Below, piece after piece: positions 35,806-47,990 of a DNA stretch of 64,000 bases. The DNA comes from Wyeomyia smithii (lineage: Eukaryota > Arthropoda > Insecta > Diptera > Culicidae). Numbering within the stretch: the stretch's first letter is position 1; each line of letters opens with the position of its first letter. The stretch is from NCBI RefSeq assembly GCF_029784165.1, contig NC_073696.1, positions 177,065,825-177,129,824 on the forward strand, in the 5' to 3' direction. The notes under the pieces are model-generated. The model searched no databases, had not been told where the DNA came from, and was given only the letters and a program-made list of their open reading frames with translations. Made by a program: the position numbers and the translations under genes.

Positions 35806-35869
35806 GCTGTAACCATCCAAAATACTCGTTCAAATTTTAAAGGTATCATTATGGCAATCAAAATTTCTT

Positions 35870-36103
35870 TCTAGGTGTCTTTGTGAAAGCGGATTTTCAA
35901 TTATTCTGCCTATTAGGACTAAGACGTGAAACAAATTAGACTTGCAGGACAATAAGAGACTAAAAAACGCAGACTCGTATTGCAAACCTGTATCTGAAAT
36001 TCTTTTGGGGGGCCGCAATGCTCTCTGCGTTTCGCAATGGCGGCCGCGGAGCTTTTTGTGTTTAGCAAAAGGGGCCGCGGGCCAAAAAAGATTGGGAACC
36101 ACT
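35870..36103 (+). pseudogene. hAT transposase C-terminal remnant and right terminus
   Basis: The frame at about 35876-35980 reads LCESGFSIILPIRTKT, a stop, then NKLDLQDNKRLKNADS. This resembles the C-terminal region of ZBED/hAT transposases, where CES/AGFS... and the RL..E.DLRL pattern are conserved. A G-rich segment follows and ends in GGGAACCACT (36094-36103), a common hAT terminus. The rest of the element is missing. Confidence 0.6.
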
Positions 36104-36889
36104 TCTCTAACATATTCTGAGCCTCTTCGGAAACACTAATTTACTGTTTTGCAACCAAGCATCTGCTGGTAAGTTTGTACCCGCGATATTATCTACCAAC
36201 AAGCCTCCACAATGTATTAATGCATGGGTTGGCCGTAATCGTTCATTTCAATGTTTCAACCCGCCAGCTTTTAGAAGAGGCTCAGGAAGTAACGAACAAG
36301 AATTAGGAAAGGTACATGAATTTACCTTAGGAATGTTTCAAGCTCTTTTCAAAACTTTAATTCTACAGATATCGAGAATACAATACTCGTAAAGCTATTG
36401 AATACACTGCCTGCTTGCTTCATCAGACCCCGTAGTAACGTCCATTCGTGGATGGCCGAAAATCACGAGAAGCTATTATTCGATGATGTTCGATGATGCT
36501 GCTAGTACGAATGTGTCGAAACCGACAACTGCATGGTGGTCGACAATATAATTAATAGTTACTACGGAATGCAATAGTATTAAAAAAAATGAATACCACG
36601 AAACAAAATTCAACAAGAATAACACTTAAATTGTAATTGTTCATAGTGGTTTTATATTTGCTATTATCCTGCTTGCAATTTCCGTTCTTTGTTTGTTCTA
36701 CAGTTATCAACTTAGTATTAGGTTCATTGTTTTTGATTGAGAACCTTCGTGGTGAACCAAAAACAAGCATATGCAATTTACATGTTCTGAAATACTTCAA
36801 CCACGCTTGGTAGTATTTTACCTGGTTAAATCATTAAAAAGGGTAAAAACGAGGTTTTTTGTTATGAACACAACTCATCAGCAGAAAGT

Positions 36890-37450
36890 CGTGGACTAGC
36901 GAAACCACCAGCGTTTGAAAGTTCTATTGTTATACTTTCATATGCTTACTACCGAACCTGCATCTACCTGCCCCTAAGAAAGATACAGTGATTTGAAATA
37001 TGGCGAAAAAAAATAAAAAATAGCCCATAACTCATAGTTTTTCAAACAATTCGAATATAGTACCTTCCAGACAGTTGTGTATATTGATGCTACTAACAAC
37101 TTTGTAGAACATAGTGAAGGCCTAGAAAATAGAATAAAATATGTTTCATTGAAAAATGTGTTTTGACAGGTCTATTTTCAATAAAAACTCTCTAAGTCAA
37201 TTTGAGTAACAGATACGATTTTTTTGTCTTCGGCAAAGTTGGTTGTATTGGTTATACCTAGAACTTTACCGAAGACACCAACTCTGTATCTCGATGGAGC
37301 AAAAAAATTAATTTTTCATCTCACTTTTGGGGAGATTAATCACAAATCTCATAGCACCAAAAGATGCAGGAGGTATTATCCACCATTTTTGCTGAAGACG
37401 TCATAATTGTATATCCAACGTACGTGGGGTTATCAATTTAGCGCGTCAAA
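36890..37450. repeat. Dispersed non-coding repeat fragment
   Basis: Contains the phrases TCTTCGGCAAAGTTG, CTTTACCGAAGACACCAACT and GCTGAAGACGTCATAA, spaced through A-rich sequence. The same phrase recurs at about 39641-39658. I recall such phrases from mosquito repeats; no ends could be set. Confidence 0.35.
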
Positions 37451-37865
37451 ATCGACTTTTAAACCACTGTGCATCTGGGAGACCCTGATGGGTATGATTA
37501 TTCATAAATACAACAGCTTGAGCAATCGATGCCACTTTTTCTTTACTTCACTTTTAAGGTATTGCATAGAAAATGAATAGACTGCGGATGGTAAATGCGA
37601 TTATTCTATCTTTTGGTTGTAGAATTGAATGGAAACATAACCTGTTCTCAATGTTTGATTTTATTTTACTAAGATGCTCAATAAGAGATTTATTTGAAAG
37701 CTGTAGATAATATATCGGTCGTTCCATAAAAACATTGTGGGGAAAAAAATTCTGTTTTGAAAAAAAAAATTGAAAAACGTTATTATCCAGATTTCCACGA
37801 GCAGTAATGTCGGATGAATTTGACATTTGAGCCGTTGCGAGACAGAGTGGTCTATGTGCCATTAA

Positions 37866-38367
37866 TAGGCTGACCAGACGTACCGATTTGAACGGGACAG
37901 TTCCCTTTTTTCGACTGTTTTCAACCGTCCCGTCTTTTTGCCATTTTGTACCGTTTTCGGATACTCCTTGAAAAAATCTTAAATAGAGCTTTGCATTGAA
38001 ATTTTCGTAAATGGAAAAAAAGTTTCCAAGCAACTAGGATTTTCTAATATTACTGAGTACGTTTTGTGCCTTCCTGACAGTACCGCACCACTGAAAAGAC
38101 ATCTCCTATCGTGAATTGATGAAAAAGTCGCGATTGAAAGTTGAGACCATGATAATTGTTAGTCAAAATCTCGATCATCATGTGACAAATTTCAGGAACT
38201 CATTGCAAAAAAATAACACTCTTCAGGATACGGCAAGTTCGTCAAAGTAATGAATAATTGTTTGTATGCTTTGGTTGGTAAAAATTTTCAAAAATCAATT
38301 TTATCATGTGGCCCGTTTTTTGAACCCATTTGTCTCGTTTTTATCCCGAGAAAATCTGGTCAGCCTA
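37866..38367. mobile_element. 502-bp hAT-type MITE with 8-bp target duplication
   Basis: The exact duplication GCCATTAA lies at 37858-37865 and 38368-38375, with perfect 13-bp terminal repeats TAGGCTGACCAGA / TCTGGTCAGCCTA. The interior repeats CCCGTTTTT / GGGACAG motifs near both ends and has no transposase. It sits directly behind one CAGAGTGGTCTATGT module. Confidence 0.85.
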
Positions 38368-38590
38368 GCCATTAAACAAATTTTTCAGGAGAAGCAATTT
38401 TCGAAAAATCTCTGAATAAAATTCTGTTCAACGAATTCTTTCAAACATAATGTTCTAATATAAAGGTTATGAAGTGGTTTAACATGGGAATACATAAAAT
38501 TAACAGTTTCTTTGTTATTTCGCATATTATCTCACCAATGTACATAGACCACTCTGACTTCATATATATATTTACTGGAATCCTCGAATC

Positions 38591-38749
38591 GTTTCGGAAC
38601 AGAGTGGTCTACGTACACAAACCTGGTAAATGAGAAAGAAAATGACGGTGACTCGTATAAAATGGCTAGTGTCACATGTTATATGATACATATAGCATTT
38701 TACATGTAACATGTCACGTTTCTGCACATAGATCACTCTGTTCCGAAAC
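38591..38749. mobile_element. 159-bp hairpin MITE
   Basis: The left end GTTTCGGAACAGAGTGGTCT is matched in reverse by the right end (38724-38749, ...GTTCCGAAAC). Inner arms GTGTCACATGTTA / TAACATGTCAC continue the pairing. Confidence 0.7.
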
Positions 38750-39119
38750 AGAATGACCATTATGTTTCGGACGAAATTTTAACACGGTTTAAATCAGCTA
38801 TAAAGTTCGATTTTTCAAAATTTTCTTAATCTTTCAACTTCAGCTTCTTGAGAAGATGCGGTTTATGTAAATAACTCATTTTCGAAAAAAATGGTCTTTA
38901 GTCCACTCTGTTCCGCAACGACTCATTTGATATAGGTTGTCAAATTACTAGTTCATTGGATGTTTCCATTGAACTAAAACTAGTTAGATGGATTTGACAT
39001 CTTCCAACAGCCTCTGGAATTTTGTTGGAGAGGTAGCCAGTCTAGTTTGCCATGCGTACTGATCTGTAGTCAGCAACAAGAAGTTGGCATCGCAGCACCA
39101 TGCTCGGTTGCACTCTTTT

Positions 39120-39720
39120 GCCCTTTGAATGCTCATTAGACTATATTTTATCAAGGAGGCAGAATTCCAAAAAAATATATATGAAGCACTTGTAAAGACA
39201 CTCTATCTTTACATCATCACTAAATTTTTTTTGAGATATATTTAATAATTTTGACAAATTTTCCAAATTTGCACAGAAAACAAACTTTGCAGTAAAAACA
39301 TTTTTTCTAAAATTGGAATTTTATTACGTACAACTTTACTGAAGATACTTTGTCAATCAAACAAATCGTTTTCCGGATATAGCATATTTTATTCATAAGT
39401 CACAGTTTTGGATAGGAGCAATTCCACCAAAAAAGGCAACCAATTTAATCGACCATTTTTGATTTGGCTGAAACTTTGCTAGATAGATGTTTCTATCCAG
39501 CTCTTTACGCAACATAATGACGGGTGTTATGATGCGTATTCGTAATTTGCGAACCTCTCTACCTACGTCAGTTTCGAGATTTCTGGATTTTGACTACAAA
39601 TATTTTTCTAGTCAAAACGGTTTGTTTGATCGGTATAACGTCTTCGGCAAAGTTGAAGATAACAATTTTGCTTTCCAAAAAAAACACTTTAAAAAAAATT
39701 GTTTTTAAATAAATAAAATA
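39120..39720. repeat. Dispersed repeat fragments, including a terminus of the 58.4-kb element family
   Basis: 39445-39480 (TTAATCGACCATTTTTGATT and following TGAAACTTTGCT) matches the inverted termini of the element at 58416-59651. The rest shares TCTTCGGCAAAGTTG phrases with 36.9-37.4 kb. Confidence 0.45.
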
Positions 39721-40075
39721 AAAATGAATTAGGTAGGCTAAAAAAGCTCATTTTAAAAAAAAATCTATTTTTTAACACTACAAAATATTACCTAAACAAT
39801 GAAACCAATGATCATGGAGAAATCAGGAAAAAATGTTATGACCGGAGTCATGGGTCAGGAAGAACTGTACCTACAAGGTAGAGCTGTACCTATAAAGTTT
39901 TAGCGAAATCGGCAATCTTTTTTTTTTTCTGACGTAGAAGTACGTCTTTCCGTAAGGGTCCATTTTGAGATTTTTATCGCATCTTGTGAAACGTTTTGAA
40001 TGTAACATTTCTATCATGATATGTTATAATAATCATTAAAAAAAACGGAATTAATCCAACTAGCGGTGAGACCCA

Positions 40076-41612
40076 GCCTTTCTCTTTCGAACTTATTATT
40101 TGTTTAAATAGATTTTCATGAAACCTTCAATTCATAGAAAAAAATACACCTTGATAATTTCTTTTGGATATAAATCCACTCCACTTTTCACTCTAAATAA
40201 CGAATTCCTGGTAGCCAAAGGCATAACTATACCAAACCTTTTGAAGTAACATGGAATAAAGATGTTTTAAATATATGATACGAATTTTTTTTTTGTTCCT
40301 GGTACATATAATCAAAACGTCACTGTACTCATATATAGGTCGGATATAATTTTAGATTCAACTTTTTATAGTAGGAAAATTTTCCTTGATGAACAACAGC
40401 CTAGAAAGACCAAATATCATTCAATTTGTGGAACAGTACGTTACCCAGAGGCCAAAAATCAACTTCAGACGCTATTTTAAAATTTTGGATAGTAGCTTCC
40501 AGTTTCATTACCCAATGTGAGTTTTTCAGGAACCGGGATAATGCTTAGAGGCCGGGAATCAACTCCATACTTCATTTTGAAATCCGATTTTGCGACTTAT
40601 GGTTTCTGGAAAACTACCTTAAATTGCCAAATTCAATCCAATAAAGGTATATTCACTCTTTGGGTACTAGAATATTGATATTGTATTAAGTAATAATAAA
40701 GAATATTGATATTGTATTAAAGTAATATAAGTAATAATTGAAGTGTAAAATGTGAAATTTGACGTTATATCAGATAAATAAAAATAAAATTTTGTGCTAA
40801 AGAAATATCGAAATAAAAAAATTACTCATAATTTCAAACACTTAATCACGAGCAATACCGGAAACGTCTAATAGTACAATATATTTTTATTAATCAATTT
40901 CGTTTCTTTTCATAACTTTGAACCAGGTATCAAATTGTTATGAAATTTGTTATTTGCACCTTTGAGAGACAGCCCGTAGTTATGTTAAAATAAGTCGTGT
41001 AATCTTTGAGTTATTAGACTTTCGTTGTTTTTAGAATTTAATACATAACGGTTGAAATGAAAGTCCGGTTATAATTGGGATATGGCAACCAAACCTTTCA
41101 TTTGACACTAAGATTGTTGAAATTAATCCAGCCATCTTTTAGAAAACGAATTAATTTGAAAAATCATCGGAAAATGTTTCTTTTCATAACTTTTAAACCA
41201 CATGTTCAATCTTTATAATATTCAAAAGTTACGTTTTTTTTAGGTAGCCCGTTTTTTTTTTAAAACCAATTCTGGCCAAATCGGTTGTGTAGTTTCTGAG
41301 ACAATGTTGTTTCGTGATTTTTACATTTTGTTACACAAGCTCTAAACTAAAAATCCGATTACAATGAAATTCAATAGGATTTAATGGGGCAACTAGACCT
41401 TTGATTTGAGAATAATTTTATGAAAATCGGTTCAGCCGTCTCTGAGAAAAGTGAGTGAGAATATAAATCTGTACATACACACACATACACACACATACAG
41501 AAAATGTTCAGCTCGTCGAACTGAGTCGAGTGATATATGCCATTCGGCCCTTTGGAGCACTTTGATACCTTCGGTTTTCAAAGTGATTGCTATAACTTTC
41601 TAGGAGAAAGGC
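40076..41612. mobile_element. Mosquito-type element with GCCTTTCTC ends
   Basis: GCCTTTCTC at 40076-40084 is mirrored by GAGAAAGGC at 41604-41612. The right subterminus carries (CA)-rich sequence (41473-41500), then AGCTCGTCGAACTGAGTCGAG and CATTCGGCCC, which I recall as a very common mosquito repeat tail. The interior repeats TTTCTTTTCATAACTTT twice (about 40908 and 41176). No coding frame; the exact boundaries are uncertain. Confidence 0.5.
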
Positions 41613-42167
41613 AAAAACAAACAGCAAGTCCGAATTTAATTCAAAATCAATATCATTCAACCAACCACGTGCATGCTTCCCATACACAGATATCGCAAAA
41701 ATGTACCAAATATTGCCTTTAAGCCTCGCATCTTCCTCTCTACCACGTGATTGGTCGTTTCATGAATCATCCAACTGTTCCCTCGGAAGAGGTGGTTTCA
41801 TTTTTATGCATAAAAGCGTTTTCTAGTAACAGGAAGTGTCAAACTAACATCCCAGAAGTTCTTTAAACGGTTATGATCAATCGCGGGTTATACACGGCAA
41901 TCAAATATGCTATGCCTAACTATTTTTTCTTAGAAGAACATTGCGGCACTTAAAACTGTCATCTTTTTTATCGGATATGTAATTTTTCAAGTCTTAAAAG
42001 AGACGGAAGCAATCTCGTTACTTCACTCAGACTAGTATTTCCGTAAACTTTTTTTAACTCTCGATGCGAAGCCGTCGTTTTCTTTGTTTTGATGTTTTGT
42101 TTGATGTTTTTGGCTACAGTGTATCCCTTGTATCCCTCGTTTTGTTCGTGATAAAAACCTTAGTTTT

Positions 42168-42207
42168 CCGTCCACAGTCCGTCCGTCCGTCACTTCCGTC
42201 CGTCCAA
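42168..42207. repeat. Short (GTCC)n microsatellite
   Basis: Several GTCC/CCGT units (CCGTCCGTCCGTC, CCGTCCGTCC) in an otherwise unremarkable stretch. Confidence 0.6.
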
Positions 42208-42349
42208 ATTTATCAGCGAAAACAAACTTTAACTTAACGAATACATCACCCCGTGTTGTGGCACAACTTACAATTTTTGAGCGCTTGTTTCAGCCAAGGT
42301 TGCATATTGAATTTTAGGGTGCTTTTTCGCCGCGTGTCGATAGCTTGTT

Positions 42350-42662
42350 CCACAAGCGCAGTTTTGAGGAACGATGTATGACAAATTTATAGTCTCTAAA
42401 CAGTACTACAAGGTTGTCGAATAGTGCAATGCTCTAACTCTTATACCTGAAGTGTAAGAGTCTATATTCAGCGCAATTCTCAGCCAATATTCGCGGTGAA
42501 TATTATGATATTCGCCGCGAATATTGGCTGAATAGCTCACTGAGTATGGGCTCTCACACTTCAGGCATAAGAGTTAGAGCACTACTTTCTATGACATACT
42601 TGTAGCAATACTTAAGGACTGTAAGTTTGTCGTACATCATGTTTCAAAATTGTACTTGCGGA
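42350..42662. mobile_element. Near-perfect palindromic MITE, about 313 bp
   Basis: Centred near 42504 (GAATATTATGATATTC). The arms pair over about 150 bases each: GCCAATATTCGCGG with CCGCGAATATTGGC, GCTCTAACTCTTATACCTGA with TCAGGCATAAGAGTTAGAGC, and outer ends CACAAGCGCAGTTTTGA with CAAAATTGTACTTGCGG. Non-coding. Confidence 0.8.
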
Positions 42663-44654
42663 GCGAATTATCGCCCGCAGCCAATTGAATGAAATTGACA
42701 CCCCAAAATGAATATGGAACTTTGGTTTCAGTCACTGGGTTATGCCTAAGCTTCCTGTTGGGTTGCTTACAGGCACGAAAAGACCGACAGCATCCTCATA
42801 GACGGATCCTCCGGACAGTACTATTGTTAACAGCATATTTTTTCATACATAGTTGATTGGACACATCTGAGTGTATTTGCGATTTCTAGAGTTGACCACG
42901 TTGGGTTCTCGACGTGAGTGTACTGAATTGTTTCTCTCCTTTCGTCTTCCATTTCATACAACTTTTTTTCTTATTCACGTATCTGAAACTTTCAGTACTG
43001 AAAGGCAAATAACTTTCAAACAAATAGCTGCCAAAACATTTCAAATCCGACCACCAGGGGTCCAGGGGTGCTGCATTACAACTGGCAATAATTCCGGTTT
43101 CTACATGAAGCTGTCTTTATCCTAGCTCATTACCTTATAATGTATTTTAAGTAGAACGAATGCATGAAAGATCATAATGATAGCTTATTCAATCGATGCT
43201 GCACAATTTGCATACAGCAAGCTAAACATGATGATTACACGCAGTAATTCCATAACGTATTTTGTCTCTTTCTTTAACATTTTATTAGAAAACTTGCCTG
43301 TACTGGCATGAGTATTGAGCGGTTTTAATCCAATGGTTTAGTCACCAATTTTCATTTTCTTCGTTTCTACAAAGTGGTTTTAAATGCGATCTGATAAATA
43401 ATTGTATGACCGATTTTTTTAAACACATTCTTTCAACCTAAAAAGAAAGTTTAACAGTTTTTCAAAGTATAATCAAGCAAGAAGATAATTGACGTTTATC
43501 AATTTCAATCAAAAGTCAATCTATTGATCGTTCAAATATAAAAACCCAGGACAACAATATAAACTGGGCTTTCTTTGCATATTTTTTCATATATAGGATT
43601 GAGCCAATCAAAGCCAAACACTTGCTCCATCTTAAGCTCTGTGTGCTTTTTTGTTAGTTCCAACTAAACAAAGTTTATTGCTCCCATATGTCTTCAAATT
43701 TGAAGTGTAATAGAAAAGATCACACGGTCTTATTGGAGAGAGGAGAGTTTCGCTGCTTGTCGACTGCCTGTCGGGCAGCTAGAGAAAAATGAAAACGAAC
43801 AAAAAGTGTTCGTAAAAATAAATAAAATTAAAACTACGTCTGCAATCCGCCGTCACCATCGTAGGTTGTACTTGGCAGACATAGAATATTTACATAGACG
43901 CACACTGCTCTGACGAAATCTGCAAAATGTTTAAATATAACCATATCTTGGCGTGATTATATACCAACGTGAATTCAAACGATGTGTTCAGTTTTGTCTG
44001 CTTATATTCAACAGCTGAACTGTAGATCAATTTTTGAGCTTACTTAATAAGCTCAGCATAGTACATTCCCAGTGACCTTGATGTGCATAATCAATACAAA
44101 TTTGCGCTATCAAATTTCACACACGTATCTACTAAAATGGAAAAAGAGAGTTAATTTCTCGACAGCTTGCTTACATTGTAGAATTTGAGTTTATTCAGTT
44201 CTTGAAGCAACACGTGCATCCGAGTATAAAATATATAACTTCAACTATGCTTGTTGGTGGAAATTCAAACATTCACGCACATTACTTTATGAGAAATATT
44301 AGCGACTTTTTATTGCCTAATAGTATCTGTACATTATGTCGTGTTGAGCTCCAAATACTGTTCTATTCACCACCTCCACACGAGTTTGGCGATGGAGACA
44401 ATATTTCAAAAATACAAGGTCGGTAGATTGGTTCAAGTAGGATTTGGGATCAGACGGCAAATCTATATAAACATATGATTGAAGTACGAGTCTCACAATG
44501 AATACAACGTTTTGAATTAAGTAATTTTATTACTCTTTATTTAAATTGAAGAGGTTGTTTGTATTTCTTGTAATAGGTTAGGGAATACACTCGATATGTT
44601 CTTATACTGACCCTGTTGAAAGAAAGATGAAATAAGATTTTGACAAACATTGTG
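42663..44654. other. Intergenic, no gene seen
   Basis: Short frames only (for example 42871-43125, 44202-44426), with no recognisable protein and no repeat pattern. Confidence 0.35.
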
Positions 44655-44950
44655 AAGCTCATCTATCTGCTAGCTGTCATGGAATCCTTAGTAGCTGATG
44701 AAATTTTGAAAAATTGAGGAACTGCTGCCAAGAAAACAACAGAGCGATAATCATCTCACACGGCATGCGAATGGTAATCTGCAAAAACGAGAAAATAAAC
44801 AATATTGCCGGGTGTCACTATTAACGCGCACTTCTAAGCACCAGAAAATTATTTGATTGTGAAGAGTAGTTGAAATTTTTTTGACACTCGCTGGCTGTCA
44901 TGGACAGCTTAGTAGCTGATAAAGTTTTCAAAAAAGTTGCAAACACTAAC
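44655..44950. repeat. Local direct duplication
   Basis: GCTAGCTGTCATGGAATCCT plus TAGTAGCTGATGAAATTTTG (about 44669-44712) recurs as CTGGCTGTCATGGACAGCTT plus AGTAGCTGATAAAGTTTT (about 44890-44929). No function seen. Confidence 0.5.
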
Positions 44951-45059
44951 TAAAATAGGAAGATGGTATCCAAGATACAACCGCATGTATAACTACGGTA
45001 TTTTTGACCATCAGCGGTATTTTGGCGAGAAGTAGTAGAAATCGAAGCTTCGCCAACTA

Positions 45060-45370
45060 CACTCTAGTAAACACAAGTGCCCTAGAGCTCAAACAGGAAA
45101 AAATGAAAGATTATAGCTTTATCTATATAGCATGTCCTTGAATTTGGATGCCCTTAGCAAAGGTAACATTTTTAGAGACTTAAATCAGTTTTCACAAGCC
45201 AACGTAGAAGCGACGAACCCGATGAGCACTTTGACGCACTTCTGCATACACTGTGGGCTCAAAAACAAAACTCACAGGAATGGGTAAAAAGCTATAGTCT
45301 TTCAAGGGTAACTATTTTGAGCTCAGGGGCAACATTTTTTTTTTGATTTTGTCGACCAGTTTTATGTAAT
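45060..45370. mobile_element. Diverged relative of the 5.2-kb hairpin MITE
   Basis: CTCACAGGAATGGGTAAAAAGC (about 45269-45290) and TTTTGAGCTCAGGGGCAAC (about 45311-45329) match the 5.2-kb element. The left arm is degraded (GTGCCCTAGAGCTCAAAC near 45080). Like the other copy it lies beside a SINE. Confidence 0.4.
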
Positions 45371-45394
45371 TTAGGGGTATTTAAAAGCGTCTTT

Positions 45395-45565
45395 TGTCTC
45401 CCAGTAAGTGCGAGGATCTGCTCGGGAGAGACTGTTAGGACTGTCAGACTGTCAGTAGGAGGGTAGCGCTAGCCTCGAAATTGTCCTGTACACTGAGTAG
45501 TTGGCTGCGAAGTCTATGATAAACCGAGTTCCGAATCGGAATGTAGCACTAAGGCTACAAGTTTT
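45395..45565 (+). repeat. tRNA-related SINE, copy D (5'-degenerate)
   Basis: The body is recognisable (ACTGTCAGTAGGAGGGTAGC, AATTGTCCTGTACACTGAG, GGAATGTAGCAC near the end). The tRNA-like head is mostly lost, and a small internal duplication of CTGTCAG is present near 45447. Confidence 0.55.
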
Positions 45566-46735
45566 TAAATTTATAGTTCTCTTGTTGTTTGTGGCAGAAT
45601 CTCCTGCCATTACCGGGACTTGTTTGTTTAAGGGAAAACGACGAGAAAAGTAAAATATAAAAACAACATCGTTTTTGGCTCATGTGCTAAAACTGATCAG
45701 TATCAAAATTGAAGCATTCCAAAAGCAAATCAAACAGAGTCTGTATATCTCCATGAGCAACTTAACTTATTGATGTTCAGTAAGATACGTAAATTGTGGA
45801 TAACATACTCAAAAAACAGAAATTATTCGATTATAAGGTTATCATTAAAAAAATACTATAAATACAGGAAATCTAGATTATTATTCTAGATAATTTTTCA
45901 AATCAAACTCTTGCAAAAAAAACTGACTGGAAAAATATTTGTCATTTTTATATTTCCTCTATACAATATACCTACTTATTCTACATTTTATTCGTATTTG
46001 TAGGAAAACAAAAAATTCTTCTGATACCACAAAAAACAATTCGCGTGAAGCGTCCTTTATAGCTTTTTCCTCGAGTTCTAGAAATGCTAGAAAATAATCG
46101 CCCTATGCTAATTTTATGTATAAACCGCTGCGAGCTTTTATATAGAAATTGTGTGTACTTTAGTGATGACTAAATTATATACACGAACTCATAAAGTTAG
46201 CAGTGAGACGTTGACCAGATTCGTTGGCTATTCAGAAGTTAACAACGCGTTGACCGCATTGATGTACAAAGTTGGTCATCGCCCCCGTTGGCGACAGCCC
46301 ATACTGAGATCAAGATTCGCACCACCGGAGGAGTAAAACCGTCAATCATAATTATTTGATAGTTTCTTGGAGCCACGCATGGAGCGAAACCGAGTGGGAC
46401 GTGTCGCACCGCCGCTGCGTTCTTCCGCTTTCCGATTCGGCTCTGGTGAGCTGGTGAGATGGATATCAGATACAACTATTCATCGACTAGATTATAAACA
46501 TCGCCATACAAGCTGGTAGCAGATTGATGTTTGCGTGTGTGTACCAGTTTGAATGAATATGAGCGGAGGCAAATTGAATAATAATTGTAAAACTGCAAGC
46601 GTTGAAACGGTGCCAAGAGATTTCCGCAGCTCAAATATAATTATCGTCACTACGAAACTGTACTTTGTCGGCTTCCTGCCTTGTGGCAGTTCCGATTCTA
46701 ATTTTGACTTTGCGTACATGTCGCGACTTGTGTAA
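45566..46735. other. Intergenic; GC-richer segment at 46190-46470
   Basis: TTTTATATAG at 46136-46145 could be a TATA box ahead of the GC-richer segment. No product is recognisable in any frame. Confidence 0.25.
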
Positions 46736-47990
46736 TACAGTGATCAACCGATTATATCAGTACCCGATTTTATCTGCCCCCGATTTTATCTGCCCCCGAT
46801 TTTATCGGCCCCCGATTTCATCACCTATTTCACCCGATTTTATCATCATATGATATTTCATCAAAAAAATGTCAGTATTAACTGATTTTCTATTTAGATT
46901 TAATAGTTTAGTACTTTTGCACAGCTCTTTGTAGAATAACATCATACTGGACATCCCTAGTTTTCATTGAAAACTCAACCATTGAACAGTGTTTTATTTT
47001 GGCGTTTTCGTTCGGTAAATTGAATAGTGATTCAAGCCATAACGTATAATAATATATATTTTGAGCTATTTAACAACTCATCTTTTGATATAGAAAAATG
47101 GGTGGTCAATTCACTTAAAAGTTAGATAGAAAATCTCCTTCTTCATATGATTGAGATAGACGCATAGTATCATCAGCAAATCTCGTACATATTACGAACC
47201 ATATGAAGTTTTCAAAAGGCACTAAAAATCAACATTCTCTTTCTGACATTTTCCCACATTTTTCCAAATTTTTAAATCTTCTACAAAGTTCAGCCTTCCA
47301 CTATCTATTAAAATAAACGTGCTATTTGCCATTTTTCAATATTTTCAGGGGTAATTGCACTTCAACCATCTCCAAATCTCGCATTTTTTTACAAGTGGCA
47401 GTTCCACTGTCAATTAAGATACAAACTTTCGTCTTTTAAAGTTTGTAGACAGCATCGTCGATTAATTTTTATTTTTAAATTCATCGGTTTTGTTTTGTCT
47501 CAATTTTCATGTGTTTTGAAATGTATTGAAGAGATATTGTGTTAAAAGGCTATCAGTAAACCACGTATACACATTTAGGGTAATTTCTGATCTCTCTTCC
47601 GTTACCTTAGAAAAAGCAGAAAATCACGAGAATTTAATTTTTTAAGCTGCTTGAAAAATGTATGACACAAACAGCACAACTTCATAGTTTAATGCGAACA
47701 CTAGTACCTAACCTACGAACTAGTAGTGAAATTTATGTTTCACTTTTATGAGAGCCCTCCCTTCCAGAGGAGGGATGGGTGTCAAGTTACCATTGACATA
47801 TTTCTTACTCCTTAAAACCTCACCATGTGAAATTTGGTTCCATTTGCTTGATTAGTTTTTAAGTTACGCAGAAGTTAGTGTTATATTTGTATAGGAGTCC
47901 TCTCTTAAAGAAGATGGAGGGGTCTCGAGCTACTCTAATAGCTGCTTTTTCATATGATTAGATTGCTTATAGTAATTCAAATCGCTGATT

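Larger units (their letters stand above)
37833..38921. mobile_element. Composite inverted-repeat element with CAGAGTGGTCTA modules
   Basis: The module GGAACAGAGTGGTCTAYGT or its complement occurs five times: 37839-37857 (+), 38542-38556 (-), 38591-38612 (+), 38725-38749 (-) and about 38900-38921 (-). The outermost pair also extends outward (GAGCCGTTGCG / CGCAACGACTC), suggesting one element of about 1.1 kb with repeated subtermini. A younger hAT MITE is inserted in it at 37866. Confidence 0.55.
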
